DNA from: Streptomyces sp. TLI_235
Lineage (GTDB): Bacteria; Actinomycetota; Actinomycetes; Streptomycetales; Streptomycetaceae
NCBI GenBank assembly: GCA_002300355.1
Contig: NSGV01000003.1
Coordinates: 992,001-1,056,000, forward strand
DNA length: 64,000 nucleotides
Reading direction: 5' to 3'
Shown: positions 17,485 through 26,276 of the stretch, piece by piece
How the letters are laid out: every line of letters starts with the position of its first letter
How positions within the stretch are numbered: the first letter of the stretch is position 1
The notes under the pieces: model-generated
Told to the model about the DNA's origin: nothing
What the model saw: only the letters and a program-made list of their open reading frames with translations
Databases searched by the model: none
Translations under genes and position numbers: made by a program

Positions 17485-18242
17485 CCGCCTTCGACCTGAC
17501 CGGCCGGCTCGCCGTCGTCACCGGCGCCCGGCGCGGCATCGGCCGGGCCATGGCCCGCGCCCTGGCCGAGGCCGGCGCGGACGTCATCGGCGTCAGCGCC
17601 AACCTGGAGGACACCGGCAGCGACGTCGAGAAGGACGTGCTGGCCGCGGGCCGCACCTTCGAGGCGATCCGCACCGACTTCGCCGACCCGGACGCCGTCC
17701 GCGCCCTGGGCACGGACCTCGCGGGCCGCGAACGGCCGGTGGACATCCTGGTCAACAACGCCGGCACCATCCGCCGCGCACCCGCCGCCCAACACCCGGA
17801 CGCCGACTGGGACCAGGTGCTCCAGGTCAACCTGAGCGCCCAGTTCGCGCTGTCCCGGGCGGTGGGCGCGGCGATGGTCGCCCGCGGCCACGGGAAGATC
17901 ATCTTCACCGCGTCGCTCCTCAGCTTCCAGGGCGGCATCACGGTCCCCGGCTACACCGCCGCCAAGCACGGCGTCGCCGGGCTGACCAAGGCGCTGGCCA
18001 ACGAATGGGCCGGGCGCGGCGTCAACGTCAACGCCATCGCACCCGGCTACATCGCCACCGACAACACCCAGGCGCTGCAGGCCGACCCGGTGCGCAGCAA
18101 GGCGATCCTGGAACGGATCCCGGCCGGCCGCTGGGGCCGGGCCGACGACCTCGCCGGCGCCACCGTCTTCCTCGCCTCCGACGCCGCCGCCTACATCCAC
18201 GGCACCGTCCTCCCCGTCGACGGCGGATGGCTCGGCCGATGA
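17481..18242 (+). CDS. kduD: 2-dehydro-3-deoxy-D-gluconate 5-dehydrogenase-like SDR (KduD), copy A
   Basis: SDR of 253 aa; KduD interconverts 2,5-diketo-3-deoxygluconate and 2-keto-3-deoxygluconate in uronate catabolism. It shows TGARRGIG, NNAGTIRRAP, the active-site pair Tyr/Lys in YTAAKHGVAG, and the KduD-typical stretches SLLSFQGGI, NEWAGRGVNVNAIAPGYI and LPVDGGWLGR. These make the KduD call firmer than a generic SDR call. In this fucose context it may act on the chemically similar 2-keto-3-deoxy-L-fuconate (inference). The ATG at 17481 overlaps the MDR stop. A broken KDPG aldolase follows here, whereas copy B keeps an intact one. Confidence 0.85.
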   Translation: MTAFDLTGRLAVVTGARRGIGRAMARALAEAGADVIGVSANLEDTGSDVEKDVLAAGRTFEAIRTDFADPDAVRALGTDLAGRERPVDILVNNAGTIRRAPAAQHPDADWDQVLQVNLSAQFALSRAVGAAMVARGHGKIIFTASLLSFQGGITVPGYTAAKHGVAGLTKALANEWAGRGVNVNAIAPGYIATDNTQALQADPVRSKAILERIPAGRWGRADDLAGATVFLASDAAAYIHGTVLPVDGGWLGR

Positions 18243-18300
18243 CCACCGACCTGGCCGCCGGTGCCGCGTCGCCTCCGCCACCGAGCTGATGCATGCCCTG
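18239..18300 (+). pseudogene. Deletion scar of KDPG aldolase (eda)
   Basis: The ATG overlapping the kduD stop starts MTTDLAA exactly as in the intact eda at 39674. After 18260 the sequence jumps to a stretch (about 18267-18299) encoding ASATELMHALRR. This matches the middle of intact eda (ATATELMRALRA) at 32 of 34 bases. Most of eda is therefore gone, and no KDG kinase follows. Confidence 0.8.
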
Positions 18301-18350
18301 CGCCGGGTCCCTCGGCCGTCGCACCGAACCGCGCACCAGGAGGAACGCAG

Positions 18351-19379
18351 TTGACACAACGGACCATGGCCCGCCGGAAGATCATGAACACTTCCGTCGA
18401 GCTCACCGAACTGGGCTTCGGGGCCTCCGTGATAGGCAACCTCTACCGCGTCACCCCTCCTCACGACGCACAGGCCGCGATCGAGGCGGCCTGGGAGTCC
18501 GGCATCCGGTACTTCGACACGGCGCCGCACTACGGGCTCGGCCTGTCCGAGCGACGTCTGGGAGCCGCCCTGCGGGACCGTCCGCGCGACGCGTACGTCG
18601 TCTCCTCCAAGGTCGGCCGCCTGCTCGTCCCCAACGAGCGGCCGCACGGGCTCGACAGCGAAGGTTTCGTGGTGCCGGACGACCTTCGCAGGCAGTGGGA
18701 CTTCAGCCGTGACGGAGTGCTCCGCTCCATCGAGGCGACCTTGGAACGCACTGGCCTGGACCGCCTGGACGTCGTCTACCTGCACGACCCCGACGACCAC
18801 TGGAGGCAGGCCGCCGACGAGGCCATGCCGGCCCTGGCGGAGCTGCGTGATCAGGGAGTGGTCGGCGCGATCGGCGCAGGCATGAACCGGTCGGCCATGC
18901 TCGCCCGCTTCCTGCGCGAGACCCCGGCCGACGTGGTGATGCTCGCGGGTCGCTACACCCTCCTCGACCAGTCCGCCCTCGACGACGTCCTGCCCGCCGC
19001 GCGGGCACTCGGAAAGAGCGTGGTGGCCGTCGGTGTGTTCAACTCGGGACTGCTCTCCCGCGACCGGCCGGCGCAGGGCATGACGTACGACTACCGGGAA
19101 GCTCCCCCGGCCGTCGTCGCCCGCGCCCTGGCGATCGCCGAGGTCTGCGCGGCGCACGGAACGACGTTGCCCGCTGCAGCGGTCGCGTTCCCGTACAGCC
19201 ATCCCAGTATCATCAACGTCACCCTCGGCATGCGGACGGCGGAACAGGTCGGACGGAACGTGGACCTCCACCGTCAGCACATCCCCGAGGCTCTCTGGGA
19301 GGATCTCCGCGCCCGGGAACTCATCAGGTCGGACGTGCCTGTCACGAACAGGACCGGAAGGAGTGCGCGGTGTCTCTGA
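18351..19379 (+). CDS. Aldo/keto reductase, L-fucose/D-threo-aldose 1-dehydrogenase type
   Basis: Probably oxidises L-fucose (or another threo-configured aldose) to its lactone with NAD(P). The 342-aa product has the AKR barrel. Catalytic residues are the Asp in RYFDTAPHYGLG, the Tyr of that motif, the Lys in SSKVGRLL and the His in YLHDPDDHW. The family-typical VGVFNSGLL and GASVIGNLY are also present. I chose TTG at 18351 because AGGAGG lies seven bases upstream; ATG at 18366 is the alternative and loses five residues. Its 3' end overlaps the regulator gene by 10 bases. It is about four-fifths identical to the product of 36977-37975 and more distant from 34063-35058. Confidence 0.87.
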   Translation: MTQRTMARRKIMNTSVELTELGFGASVIGNLYRVTPPHDAQAAIEAAWESGIRYFDTAPHYGLGLSERRLGAALRDRPRDAYVVSSKVGRLLVPNERPHGLDSEGFVVPDDLRRQWDFSRDGVLRSIEATLERTGLDRLDVVYLHDPDDHWRQAADEAMPALAELRDQGVVGAIGAGMNRSAMLARFLRETPADVVMLAGRYTLLDQSALDDVLPAARALGKSVVAVGVFNSGLLSRDRPAQGMTYDYREAPPAVVARALAIAEVCAAHGTTLPAAAVAFPYSHPSIINVTLGMRTAEQVGRNVDLHRQHIPEALWEDLRARELIRSDVPVTNRTGRSARCL

Positions 19380-20077
19380 CAGACAAGGCGATCACGCAGA
19401 TCCGGGAGCTGATCCGGAGCGGAGCGCTGCCACCGGGCTCGAAACTCCCCCCGGAGCCGGAGCTGGCCGCCCAGCTCGGCCTCTCCCGCAATCTCGCCCG
19501 GGAGGCCGTGAAGGCGTTGGCCGTCGCCCGGATCCTGGAGGTCCGACGGGGCGACGGCACCTACGTGACCAGCCTGCAGCCGAGCCTGCTCCTCGAGGGG
19601 CTCGGCGGCGCGGTGGAGCTGCTGCAGGGCGATTCCGCCGCGGTGCAGGATCTCATCGAGGTACGGCGACTCCTGGAACCGGTCGCCACGGCGCTGGCCG
19701 CAACCCGGATCTCCGACGAGCAGCTGGCCGAGGTAGAGCGGCACCTGGAGGCCATGCGCGAAGCGCATGACGACGTGGAACTGCTCAACGCCCACGACGC
19801 CGCGTTCCACCGTGCCGTCATCGCGGCCACGGGCAACGAGACCCTGCTCACCCTCCTGGAGGGCATCTCCGGGCGCACGCTGCGCGCCCGCACCTGGCGC
19901 GGTCTGGTCGACGCCCAGGCCTCGGACCGGACCATCGCCGAGCACGAGGCGATCTTCCGAGCGCTGTCGATCCGCGACGCCTCCCTCAGCCAGGCCGCCG
20001 CGTTGATGCACGTCAGCAACACCGCGCTGTGGCTGAGCGAGCACTTGCATTCGGGAGAAGCCCTCCCGTGGGCGTGA
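19370..20077 (+). CDS. FadR-type GntR transcriptional regulator
   Basis: Sugar-responsive repressor (235 aa). The N-terminal winged helix spans about 3-70, with the recognition helix in LGLSRNLAREAVKAL and the wing RRGDGTYV. The all-helical FCD ligand domain has Asp and His residues spaced for a metal site (HDAAFHRAVI, IAEHEAIF). It starts at GTG 19370 inside the aldo/keto reductase gene, so it is the last cistron of unit A and very likely controls that unit and the divergent fucosidase. It is a paralogue of the regulator at 30500-31207, sharing the EVRRLLEP and RTWRGL-type segments. Confidence 0.88.
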   Translation: MSLTDKAITQIRELIRSGALPPGSKLPPEPELAAQLGLSRNLAREAVKALAVARILEVRRGDGTYVTSLQPSLLLEGLGGAVELLQGDSAAVQDLIEVRRLLEPVATALAATRISDEQLAEVERHLEAMREAHDDVELLNAHDAAFHRAVIAATGNETLLTLLEGISGRTLRARTWRGLVDAQASDRTIAEHEAIFRALSIRDASLSQAAALMHVSNTALWLSEHLHSGEALPWA

Positions 20078-20417
20078 AAGCCCGGGCACGGAGCAGTCGA
20101 GCGAAGCGCTTCGGGGTTCTCGGCCGCCGTCGGCGCAGGTGGTCGCGGTAGGGCTGACCCATCGCACGTCATGCCACCTCGGCGATGCGGGCTTGGCAGG
20201 TGCGTTCTCTTGTGCTTCGTGACTCAACATCTCGAAGCCAGCTCTCCGTCGTGCGCGACATCTTGACGGCGTCTCGAACTCTGGCCATATTGATGGGCGT
20301 TGCAGCGCGATGGCGGTGTCCATTTCAACCCTGCGCGCACCCTTCCGAGGCCAAAATTGTTAGCGTTAACATTACGGCCGCGATCTTCCTTCCCCACCCT
20401 GCGAAGGAGTTCCACCC
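20078..20417. other. Promoter region of the tandem GH54 genes
   Basis: A 340-bp gap after the regulator gene. Apart from the LacI-type operator at 20358-20371 and a ribosome site before 20418, I see no gene or clear hairpin. Confidence 0.5.
20358..20371. promoter_or_regulatory. LacI-type operator before GH54
   Basis: TGTTAGCGTTAACA differs by one base from the perfect palindrome at 2195-2208. It lies 47 bp upstream of the first GH54 start, a position suited to repression. Confidence 0.72.
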
Positions 20418-21974
20418 ATGTCCATGCGATCGTGGCTGCGCCGCATCCGGCGGGCGCTGCCGGCTGCGGGGACGACAGCCGTGCTGGTCACCGGCCTACT
20501 CGTCGGCGGGGCCACCGCCTCCCAGGCCGCCGCCCAGGGCCCGTGCGACCTCTACGCCGCAGGCGGGACGCCGTGCGTCGCCGCGCACAGCACCACCCGC
20601 GCGCTGTTCGCCTCCTACAACGGCCCGCTGTACCAGGTGCAGCGCGCCTCGGACGCGACGCTGCAGGACATCGGGCTGCTGTCCGCCGGCGGCGTCGCCG
20701 ACGCCGCGGCGCAGGACTCCTTCTGCGCGGGCACCACCTGCACCATCACCCGCGTCTACGACCAGACCGGCGGCGGCAACACCCTGGTCTACCAAGGACC
20801 CGGCGGGACCGGCGGCGCCGACACGGCGGCCACCGCGAACACCGAGGCGCTGAGCGTGGGCGGCCGCAAGGCGTACGCGCTCTACATCAACCCCGGCAAC
20901 AGCTACTTCGCCTACAACCCCGCCGGGGGCGTGCCCACCGGCAGCTCGCCCGAGGGCGAGTACATGGTCACCAGCGGCACCCACGTCAACAACGGCTGCT
21001 GCTTCGACTACGGCAACACGGAGATCGACCACAAGGCCGACGGCAACGGCGCCATGGACGCGATCAACTTCAGCACGGAGTGCTGGTTCGGCGGTTGCAG
21101 CGGGACCGGGCCGTGGGTGCAGGCGGACCTGGAGAACGGCCTGTTCTCCGGCGGCAGCAAGGCGTGGAACCCCAACCAGGTCTCGCAGACCGGCCGCTTC
21201 GTCACCGCGATGCTCAAGAACGACGGCACCACCCGGATGGCACTCAAGGGCGCCAACGCCCAGGCCGGGGACCTGACCCAGCTCTACAGTGGCACGCTGC
21301 CCGGCGGGTGGAGCCCGATGCACAAGCAGGGCGCCGTCATCCTCGGCAGCGGCGGCGACTGCTGCCAGACCAACCGCAACGCGAGCGCCGGCACCTTCTA
21401 CGAGGGCGCCATGGTCAAGGGCTACCCTTCCGACGCCACCGACGCCGCAGTCCAGGCCAACATTGCCGCAGCCGGCTACAGCACCGACACCACGAACCCC
21501 TTCGTCCCGGGCGCGAAGGTGTCGCTGCAGGCCACCACCTCCTGCTGCACCGGCGACTACCTGCGGCACGACACGGGCGACGACAGGGTCGTGATCGCGC
21601 CGGTGACCTCCGGCAGTTCCGCCGTCGACAAGGGCAACGCCACCTGGATCGTCCGCGCCGGCCTGGCCGACAGCAGTTGTGTCTCCTTCGAGTCCGCCGA
21701 CACGCCCGGCCGCTACCTCAGGCACTACGCCTTCCAGCTCCACCTCCAGGCCGATGCCGGCACAGGCCAGTTCGCCGCCGACGCCACCTTCTGCGCGAAG
21801 CCGGGAAACAGCGGCACGGGCTACTCCCTGCAGTCCTTCAACTTCCCGGCCAAGTACATCCGCCACTACCGCCTCGTCGGCTACATCGCCGGCAACGGCG
21901 GCACCAACGCCTGGGACAACCCGTCGTCGTGGGCCCAGGACACCAGCTGGCTCGCCGCCGCCCCCTGGAGCTGA
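20418..21974 (+). CDS. abfB: Secreted GH54 alpha-L-arabinofuranosidase with CBM42 (first of a tandem pair)
   Basis: Predicted to release terminal alpha-L-arabinofuranose from arabinan, arabinoxylan or arabinogalactan. The 518-aa product has a Sec signal (about 1-40, ending SQAAA). The GH54 sandwich starts GPCDLYAAGGTPCVAAHSTT. The expected nucleophile is Glu239 (ADLENGLFSG) and the acid/base Asp314 (GSGGDCC). The AbfB/CBM42 trefoil follows, with repeated FESADTPGRYLRHY-type units. The ATG at 20418 follows GAAGGAG. Compared with its neighbour it has an altered middle (GTEC-rich loop WFGGCSG) and a Cys pair next to the acid/base, so specificity may differ. GH54 is best known from fungi, and streptomycete members are fewer. 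Confidence 0.92.
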   Translation: MSMRSWLRRIRRALPAAGTTAVLVTGLLVGGATASQAAAQGPCDLYAAGGTPCVAAHSTTRALFASYNGPLYQVQRASDATLQDIGLLSAGGVADAAAQDSFCAGTTCTITRVYDQTGGGNTLVYQGPGGTGGADTAATANTEALSVGGRKAYALYINPGNSYFAYNPAGGVPTGSSPEGEYMVTSGTHVNNGCCFDYGNTEIDHKADGNGAMDAINFSTECWFGGCSGTGPWVQADLENGLFSGGSKAWNPNQVSQTGRFVTAMLKNDGTTRMALKGANAQAGDLTQLYSGTLPGGWSPMHKQGAVILGSGGDCCQTNRNASAGTFYEGAMVKGYPSDATDAAVQANIAAAGYSTDTTNPFVPGAKVSLQATTSCCTGDYLRHDTGDDRVVIAPVTSGSSAVDKGNATWIVRAGLADSSCVSFESADTPGRYLRHYAFQLHLQADAGTGQFAADATFCAKPGNSGTGYSLQSFNFPAKYIRHYRLVGYIAGNGGTNAWDNPSSWAQDTSWLAAAPWS

Positions 21975-22120
21975 CGAACAGTCCGTGCCGAGTCGGTGCC
22001 GAATTCGGCCGAAGCCGAACCGCACTCGGACGCGTCGGCGGAGCCCACACCGTCCGCACAGCAGGACGCCGGGAGGTCCGCGGACGCCCACCCCACCCCC
22101 ACCCTGTGAAGGAGTCCTTC

Positions 22121-23674
22121 ATGGTCAAACCGTCGATCCGTAGGCTCGGGCGAGCTCTCCTCGCAACGGGCGCGACCGCCGCACTCGCCGTCGGCCTGCT
22201 CACCGCCACGGCCGCGACCTCGCAGGCGGCCACCCAGGGGCCCTGCGACATCTACGCCGCCGGCGGCACCCCCTGCGTCGCCGCGCACAGCACCACCCGG
22301 GCCCTGTACGGGACGTACAACGGCTCGCTCTACCAGGTCAAGCGCGCCTCCGACGGCGCGACCAGGGACATCGGCCTGCTGAGCGCCGGCGGATACGCCA
22401 ACGCCGCCGCGCAGGACGACTTCTGTACCGGCACCAGCTGCGTCATCACCGTCATCTACGACCAGTCCGGCAAGGCCAACCACCTCACCCAGGCGCCCGC
22501 CGGCGGCGCGGCCGACGGGCCGGACAACCTCGCCAACGCCTTCGAGGCGCCGGTCACCGTGGCCGGCCACAAGGCGTACGGCGTCTATGTGGCCCCCGGG
22601 ACCGGCTACCGGAACAACAACACCAACGGCATCGCCACCGGCGACCAGCCCGAGGGCATGTACGCCATCTTCGACGGCACGCACTTCAACGACGGCTGCT
22701 GCTTCGACTACGGCAACGCCGAGACCAACAGCCTGGACACCGGCAACGGCCACATGGAGGCCCTCTACTTCGGCAACAACAAGGCCTGGGGTTCGGGCAG
22801 CGGCAACGGCCCCTGGGTCATGGCCGACCTGGAGAACGGCCTGTTCTCCGGGGTCAACCGCGGGTTCAACGCGGGCGACCCCAGCGTCAACAACCGGTTC
22901 CTGACCGCCATGCTCAAGGGCGGCCCGAACCAGTGGGCCCTCCGCGGCGGCGACGCCCGGTCGGGCGGCCTGTCCACCTACTACAACGGCGTGCGCCCCA
23001 ATGCCACGGGTTACAACCCGATGCACAAGGAAGGCGCGATCATCCTCGGCATCGGCGGCGACAACAGCAAGTGGGCCCGAGGCACCTTCTACGAAGGCGT
23101 CATGACCTCGGGCTACCCCACGGACGCCACCGAGAACGCCGTCCAGGCCAACATCACCGCCGCCGGCTACAACAGCGGCTCGACCGGCACCGGCACACTG
23201 ACCCCCGGCTCCCGGATCTCCCTCCGGGCCACCACCGCGCCCTGCTGCACCTCGCACTACCTCCGCCACGACGACGCCGACACCAAGGTCGTCATCTCCG
23301 CCACGAACTCCTCCAGCTCGGCCACCGACAAGGCCGACGCCACCTGGATCGTCCGGGCCGGCCTGGCCAACAGCTCCTGCGTGTCCTTCGAGTCCGCCAA
23401 CAGCCCCGGCCAGTTCCTGCGCCACTACAACTACCAGCTCTACTTGAACACCGACAACGGCGGCGGCGCATTCGCCCAGGACGCCACTTTCTGCCCCACC
23501 GCGGGCAACAGCGGGACCGGCACCTCCTTCCGATCCGTCAACTTCCCGACGAAGTACCTCCGCCATTACAACTACACGGCCTACATTGCCAGTAACGGCG
23601 GCTCCAACAGCTGGGACAGCACCACCAGTTGGGCCGCCGACACCAGCTGGCTGGTCGAACAGCCCTGGGGCTGA
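22121..23674 (+). CDS. abfB: Secreted GH54 alpha-L-arabinofuranosidase with CBM42 (second of a tandem pair)
   Basis: Same architecture as the upstream gene (517 aa): Sec signal, GH54 catalytic domain and CBM42. Glu238 (ADLENGLFSG) and Asp314 (GIGGDNSKW) are the expected catalytic pair. This copy is closer to the classical fungal AbfB sequence, with the PGTGYRNNN, GNAETNSLDTGNGHME and GVMTSGYPTDATENAVQ segments. The ATG at 22121 follows AAGGAG. It lies 146 bp after the first gene without a clear terminator, so both are probably on one transcript under the operator at 20358. Confidence 0.93.
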   Translation: MVKPSIRRLGRALLATGATAALAVGLLTATAATSQAATQGPCDIYAAGGTPCVAAHSTTRALYGTYNGSLYQVKRASDGATRDIGLLSAGGYANAAAQDDFCTGTSCVITVIYDQSGKANHLTQAPAGGAADGPDNLANAFEAPVTVAGHKAYGVYVAPGTGYRNNNTNGIATGDQPEGMYAIFDGTHFNDGCCFDYGNAETNSLDTGNGHMEALYFGNNKAWGSGSGNGPWVMADLENGLFSGVNRGFNAGDPSVNNRFLTAMLKGGPNQWALRGGDARSGGLSTYYNGVRPNATGYNPMHKEGAIILGIGGDNSKWARGTFYEGVMTSGYPTDATENAVQANITAAGYNSGSTGTGTLTPGSRISLRATTAPCCTSHYLRHDDADTKVVISATNSSSSATDKADATWIVRAGLANSSCVSFESANSPGQFLRHYNYQLYLNTDNGGGAFAQDATFCPTAGNSGTGTSFRSVNFPTKYLRHYNYTAYIASNGGSNSWDSTTSWAADTSWLVEQPWG

Positions 23675-23702
23675 GCCACCGGCCCACCATTCCCTTCACC
23701 CA

Positions 23703-23735
23703 GGCGCGCCACCGCTGCTCCAGCGGTGGCGCGCC
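23703..23735. terminator. Bidirectional hairpin terminator between GH54 and GH31
   Basis: Perfect 15-bp arms 23703-23717 and 23721-23735 with a three-base loop lie between convergent genes. Confidence 0.85.
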
Positions 23736-23748
23736 CGCGCCGGGGGCT

Positions 23749-25730
23749 TCAGCGCAGCACGGGCGCGACGGCGGCTCCCTCGCGTACGAAGACGGGAATG
23801 CGCTCCAGCGGGGTGTCGGCGTCGAGCGTCGCGCCGCCTTCGGACACCTGTCCGGTCACCGGGTCGAGCCAGCGGGCACCGGTCGGCAGGTACACCTGGC
23901 GGGTGCGCGCGCCTGCCCGGTACACGGGTGCCACCAGGATGTCGGGGCCGAGCAGGAACTGGTCGTCGATGTCCCAGGCGTGCCGGTCCTCGGGAAAGTC
24001 GAAGAACAGCGGGCGCATGGGCGGGGCGCCGGTGCGGTGGGCCTCCTCGGACAGCGCGTGCAGATAGGGGCGCAGCCGCTCGCGCAGCAGCAGGTGGTCC
24101 TGGAGGATGCCGTACGCCTGCTCGCCGTAGGACCAGACCTCGTTCGGCCCGCCGGTCATGTCCGTGGAGAAGGCCGGGTGATTGGGCGCGCGGTCGCCGT
24201 GCAGCCGCATGACGGGGCTGAAGGTGCCGTACTGGAACCAGCGGATCAGCAGTTCCCGGTACGCGGGGTCGTCGGGGTGGCCGCCGAAGAAGCCGCCGAT
24301 GTCGGTGTTCCACCACGGGATGCCGCTCATCGCGACGTTCAGCCCGGCCCTGATCTGGCGCGCGAGGGAGTCGAAGGTGGTCGGGATGTCGCCGGACCAC
24401 AGCAGGGACCCGTGCGCCTGGCTGCCCGCCCAGGCGGAGCGGATCAGCGACAGCGGCCGGTCCTCCCCCGCCGCGCGCAGGCCGTCGGCCACCGCGCGGG
24501 CGTGCTCCAGCGGGTAGAGGTTCGCGGCCTCGGCGGCCGGCCCGGCGGCGTAGACGGCGCGCGCGGCGAGGTCCGGGGAAGGTCGGGCTCACAGGCGTCC
24601 AGCCAGAAGCAGGCCACACCGTGGATACGGTAGTTGTCGTTCAGCCGCTGCCACAGGGCGGCGCGTGCCGCGGGGCTGGTGGCGTCGTAGTACGCCATCG
24701 GGCGGATCAGCGCATCGCCGCTGTATCGGGACGGCCACGGGAAGGTGAGCAGGCCGCCGGCCTCGTCCTGGACGAGGTGTCCGGCCGAGCGAAGCTCGTC
24801 GTAGGTGTCACTGCCGGGTTCGACGGTGGGCCACACCGAGACGGCGAGCTTCACCCCGAGTCCCTTCAACTCCTCCACCATGGCGGTCGGATCGGGCCAC
24901 TCGCTCTCCTCGAAGCGCCAGTCGCCCATCCGGGGCCAGTGGAAGAAGTCGCAGACGATGACGGAAAGCGGCAGTCCACGCTTCTTGTACTCCCCTGCCA
25001 CGGTCAGGAGTTCGTCCTGGGTGCGGTAGCGCAGCTTCGACTGCCAGAAGCCGGACGCCCACTCGGGTAGGAGCGGCGGCCGCCCGGTGGCCAGGGTGTA
25101 GGCGTCCAGGATCTGGGCCGGGGTGTCGCCGGCGGTGATCCAGTAGTCGACACGCCCGCCGCCGTCGGCGGTCCACCGGGTGATGTCGGTGCCCAGTTCG
25201 ACCCGCCCGGTGGCGGGGTTGTTCCACAGCAGCCCGTAGCCGCGTGAGGAGTGCAGAAAGGGAATGGCCGCGACGGTGTTGGCCTGGACGAGGTCGACCA
25301 CACAGCCCTTCTGGTCCAGGCGCCCGTGCGGGTGCTGCCCGAGGCCGTGCAGCCGTTCACCGTCGTACGCCTCGAAGGACTGTTCCGTCCGGCCGCCCGC
25401 CGCCTGGAGCCGAGAGCCGGCCTCGTGCGCGAACGGGCTCTTCTCGGACAGGAGTTCGCGTCCCGAGCCGGCCCGGCAGAACCTCAGTCGGCCGTCCGCA
25501 GAGGCCTCGACCGCGATGCGGCCGTTGACCAGACGGGCGCCGCCGTCGTCCGAAACGGACAGTTCGGCTCGGGGAGAGGGCGAGGGGGTCCCCAGCGCGC
25601 CAGGGGCGGTGGGGTCGACGGTCCCGGACGAGGCCCTGACCCGCACGGCATGCGCTCCCCAAGGCTCGATGCGGAGGACCTCTTCGGCGGTGTGGCGCTC
25701 GAGACCGCCCGCGCGGATTCCGTAGGACAA
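23749..25730 (-). pseudogene. GH31 alpha-xylosidase/alpha-glucosidase-type gene with a frameshift
   Basis: Two frames together encode one GH31 protein of about 660 aa. The first frame runs from 25730 to about 24578 and shows IEPWGAHAVRVRA, LWNNPATG, LPEWASGFWQSKLRYRTQDE, VIVCDFFHWPRMGDW and CFWLDACEPDLP. The last segment carries the nucleophile Asp. The second frame runs from about 24578 to 23749 with AARAVYAAGPAAEAANLYP, SAWAGSQAHGSLLWSGD, MSGIPWWNTDIGGF and RLHGDR. The switch is in a four-base G run at 24575-24578 on the plus strand; one more base would restore a continuous EPDLPPDLAARAV. No signal peptide is seen, so the substrate would be an imported oligosaccharide. The likely start is TTG at 25730 after AGGGGAG. 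A sequencing error in the homopolymer could mean the gene is intact. Confidence 0.8.
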
Positions 25731-25795
25731 GACAACTCCCCTGTTCTTCTCGATTTCCGCAACAGGAGCAACGACCCGGATCCAAAGCTGTCCGT

Positions 25796-26198
25796 CCCGT
25801 CCGCCCGCAGCCGGGCGTCGGAGTCGGCGAGCATCCGGCGGCAGAACGCGAGGTGGCCCTGGACGTAGCCGCGCGGGGTGGACTCCACGACCAGGAGCAG
25901 GGCCGGGTAGGGCTGGTGGAGCGCGGCTCGGCGCCGCAGGGCCGGGGGCTGAAGTCGCTTCTGGTGCAGTGTAACCAGCCGCCGGGTCGCTGTCCGGTCC
26001 GATGTTGCCGCCAAAGGCCGTCAAGGCTGGCTCGGCGGCGGGGTCGCCCCAGCACACCCGCTCGTGGTCGATTCGTCCGGCGGTCCCGGCCTGCCGCGTG
26101 TCACCAGGTCGAATGAAGGTGTTGCCGGGCCACAGGTCGGAGTGGACCGGCTTCGGTTCAGCGACCTCGGCGAGGGCGTGGCCACCTTCGGCCACCGT
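25796..26198 (-). pseudogene. Aminoglycoside/fructosamine-type phosphotransferase remnant
   Basis: One frame (26198-26004) reads VHSDLWPGN followed by IDHERVCWGDPAAE, the catalytic-loop and metal-binding region of APH-fold kinases. A second frame (about 25936-25796) reads RAALHQPYPALLLVVE and GYVQGHLAFCRRML, the C-terminal helices of the same family. The N-lobe is missing and at least one frameshift is present, so this is a decayed gene. Confidence 0.6.
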
Positions 26199-26261
26199 CG
26201 GGCGCCGCTGGGGACATACTCCCGGGATGTTGAGGATTGACAAGGGCGATCTATGCAGGAC

Positions 26262-26276
26262 ATGAGTCGTACTCAT
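26262..26276. promoter_or_regulatory. Inverted repeat ATGAGT-N3-ACTCAT upstream of the GH141-like gene
   Basis: Six-base perfect arms around CGT, about 207 bp upstream of the next gene. A GGGATGTC element like those in other promoters here lies at 26395-26402. Candidate operator only. Confidence 0.4.

Larger units (their letters stand above)
16421..18260 (+). repeat. Large inverted repeat, copy A (1,840 bp)
   Basis: Reverse complement of 39653-41492. Both copies start at the GAAGAGACTCGG just before the MDR gene and end inside the first codons of KDPG aldolase (GGCCGCCG). The encoded proteins are identical. I found one base difference, 17981 G against 39932 (T on the coding strand), which is silent in a Gly codon. 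Bases outside both ends diverge at once. Confidence 0.92.

Noticed and set aside
16421..18260. Inverted repeat considered as an insertion sequence or composite transposon
   Set aside because: It encodes only metabolic enzymes, has no terminal inverted repeats or target duplication that I can see, and its ends lie within operon genes.
16458..19280. 940-aa minus-strand frame across the MDR, KduD and AKR genes
   Set aside because: Shadow of three confident plus-strand genes; its sequence is the usual antisense Gly/Val/Arg pattern.
20300..23674. 1,124-aa plus-strand protein spanning both GH54 genes
   Set aside because: Its first part is the first GH54 gene read in the wrong frame. Two separate genes with their own ribosome sites and signal peptides explain the DNA.
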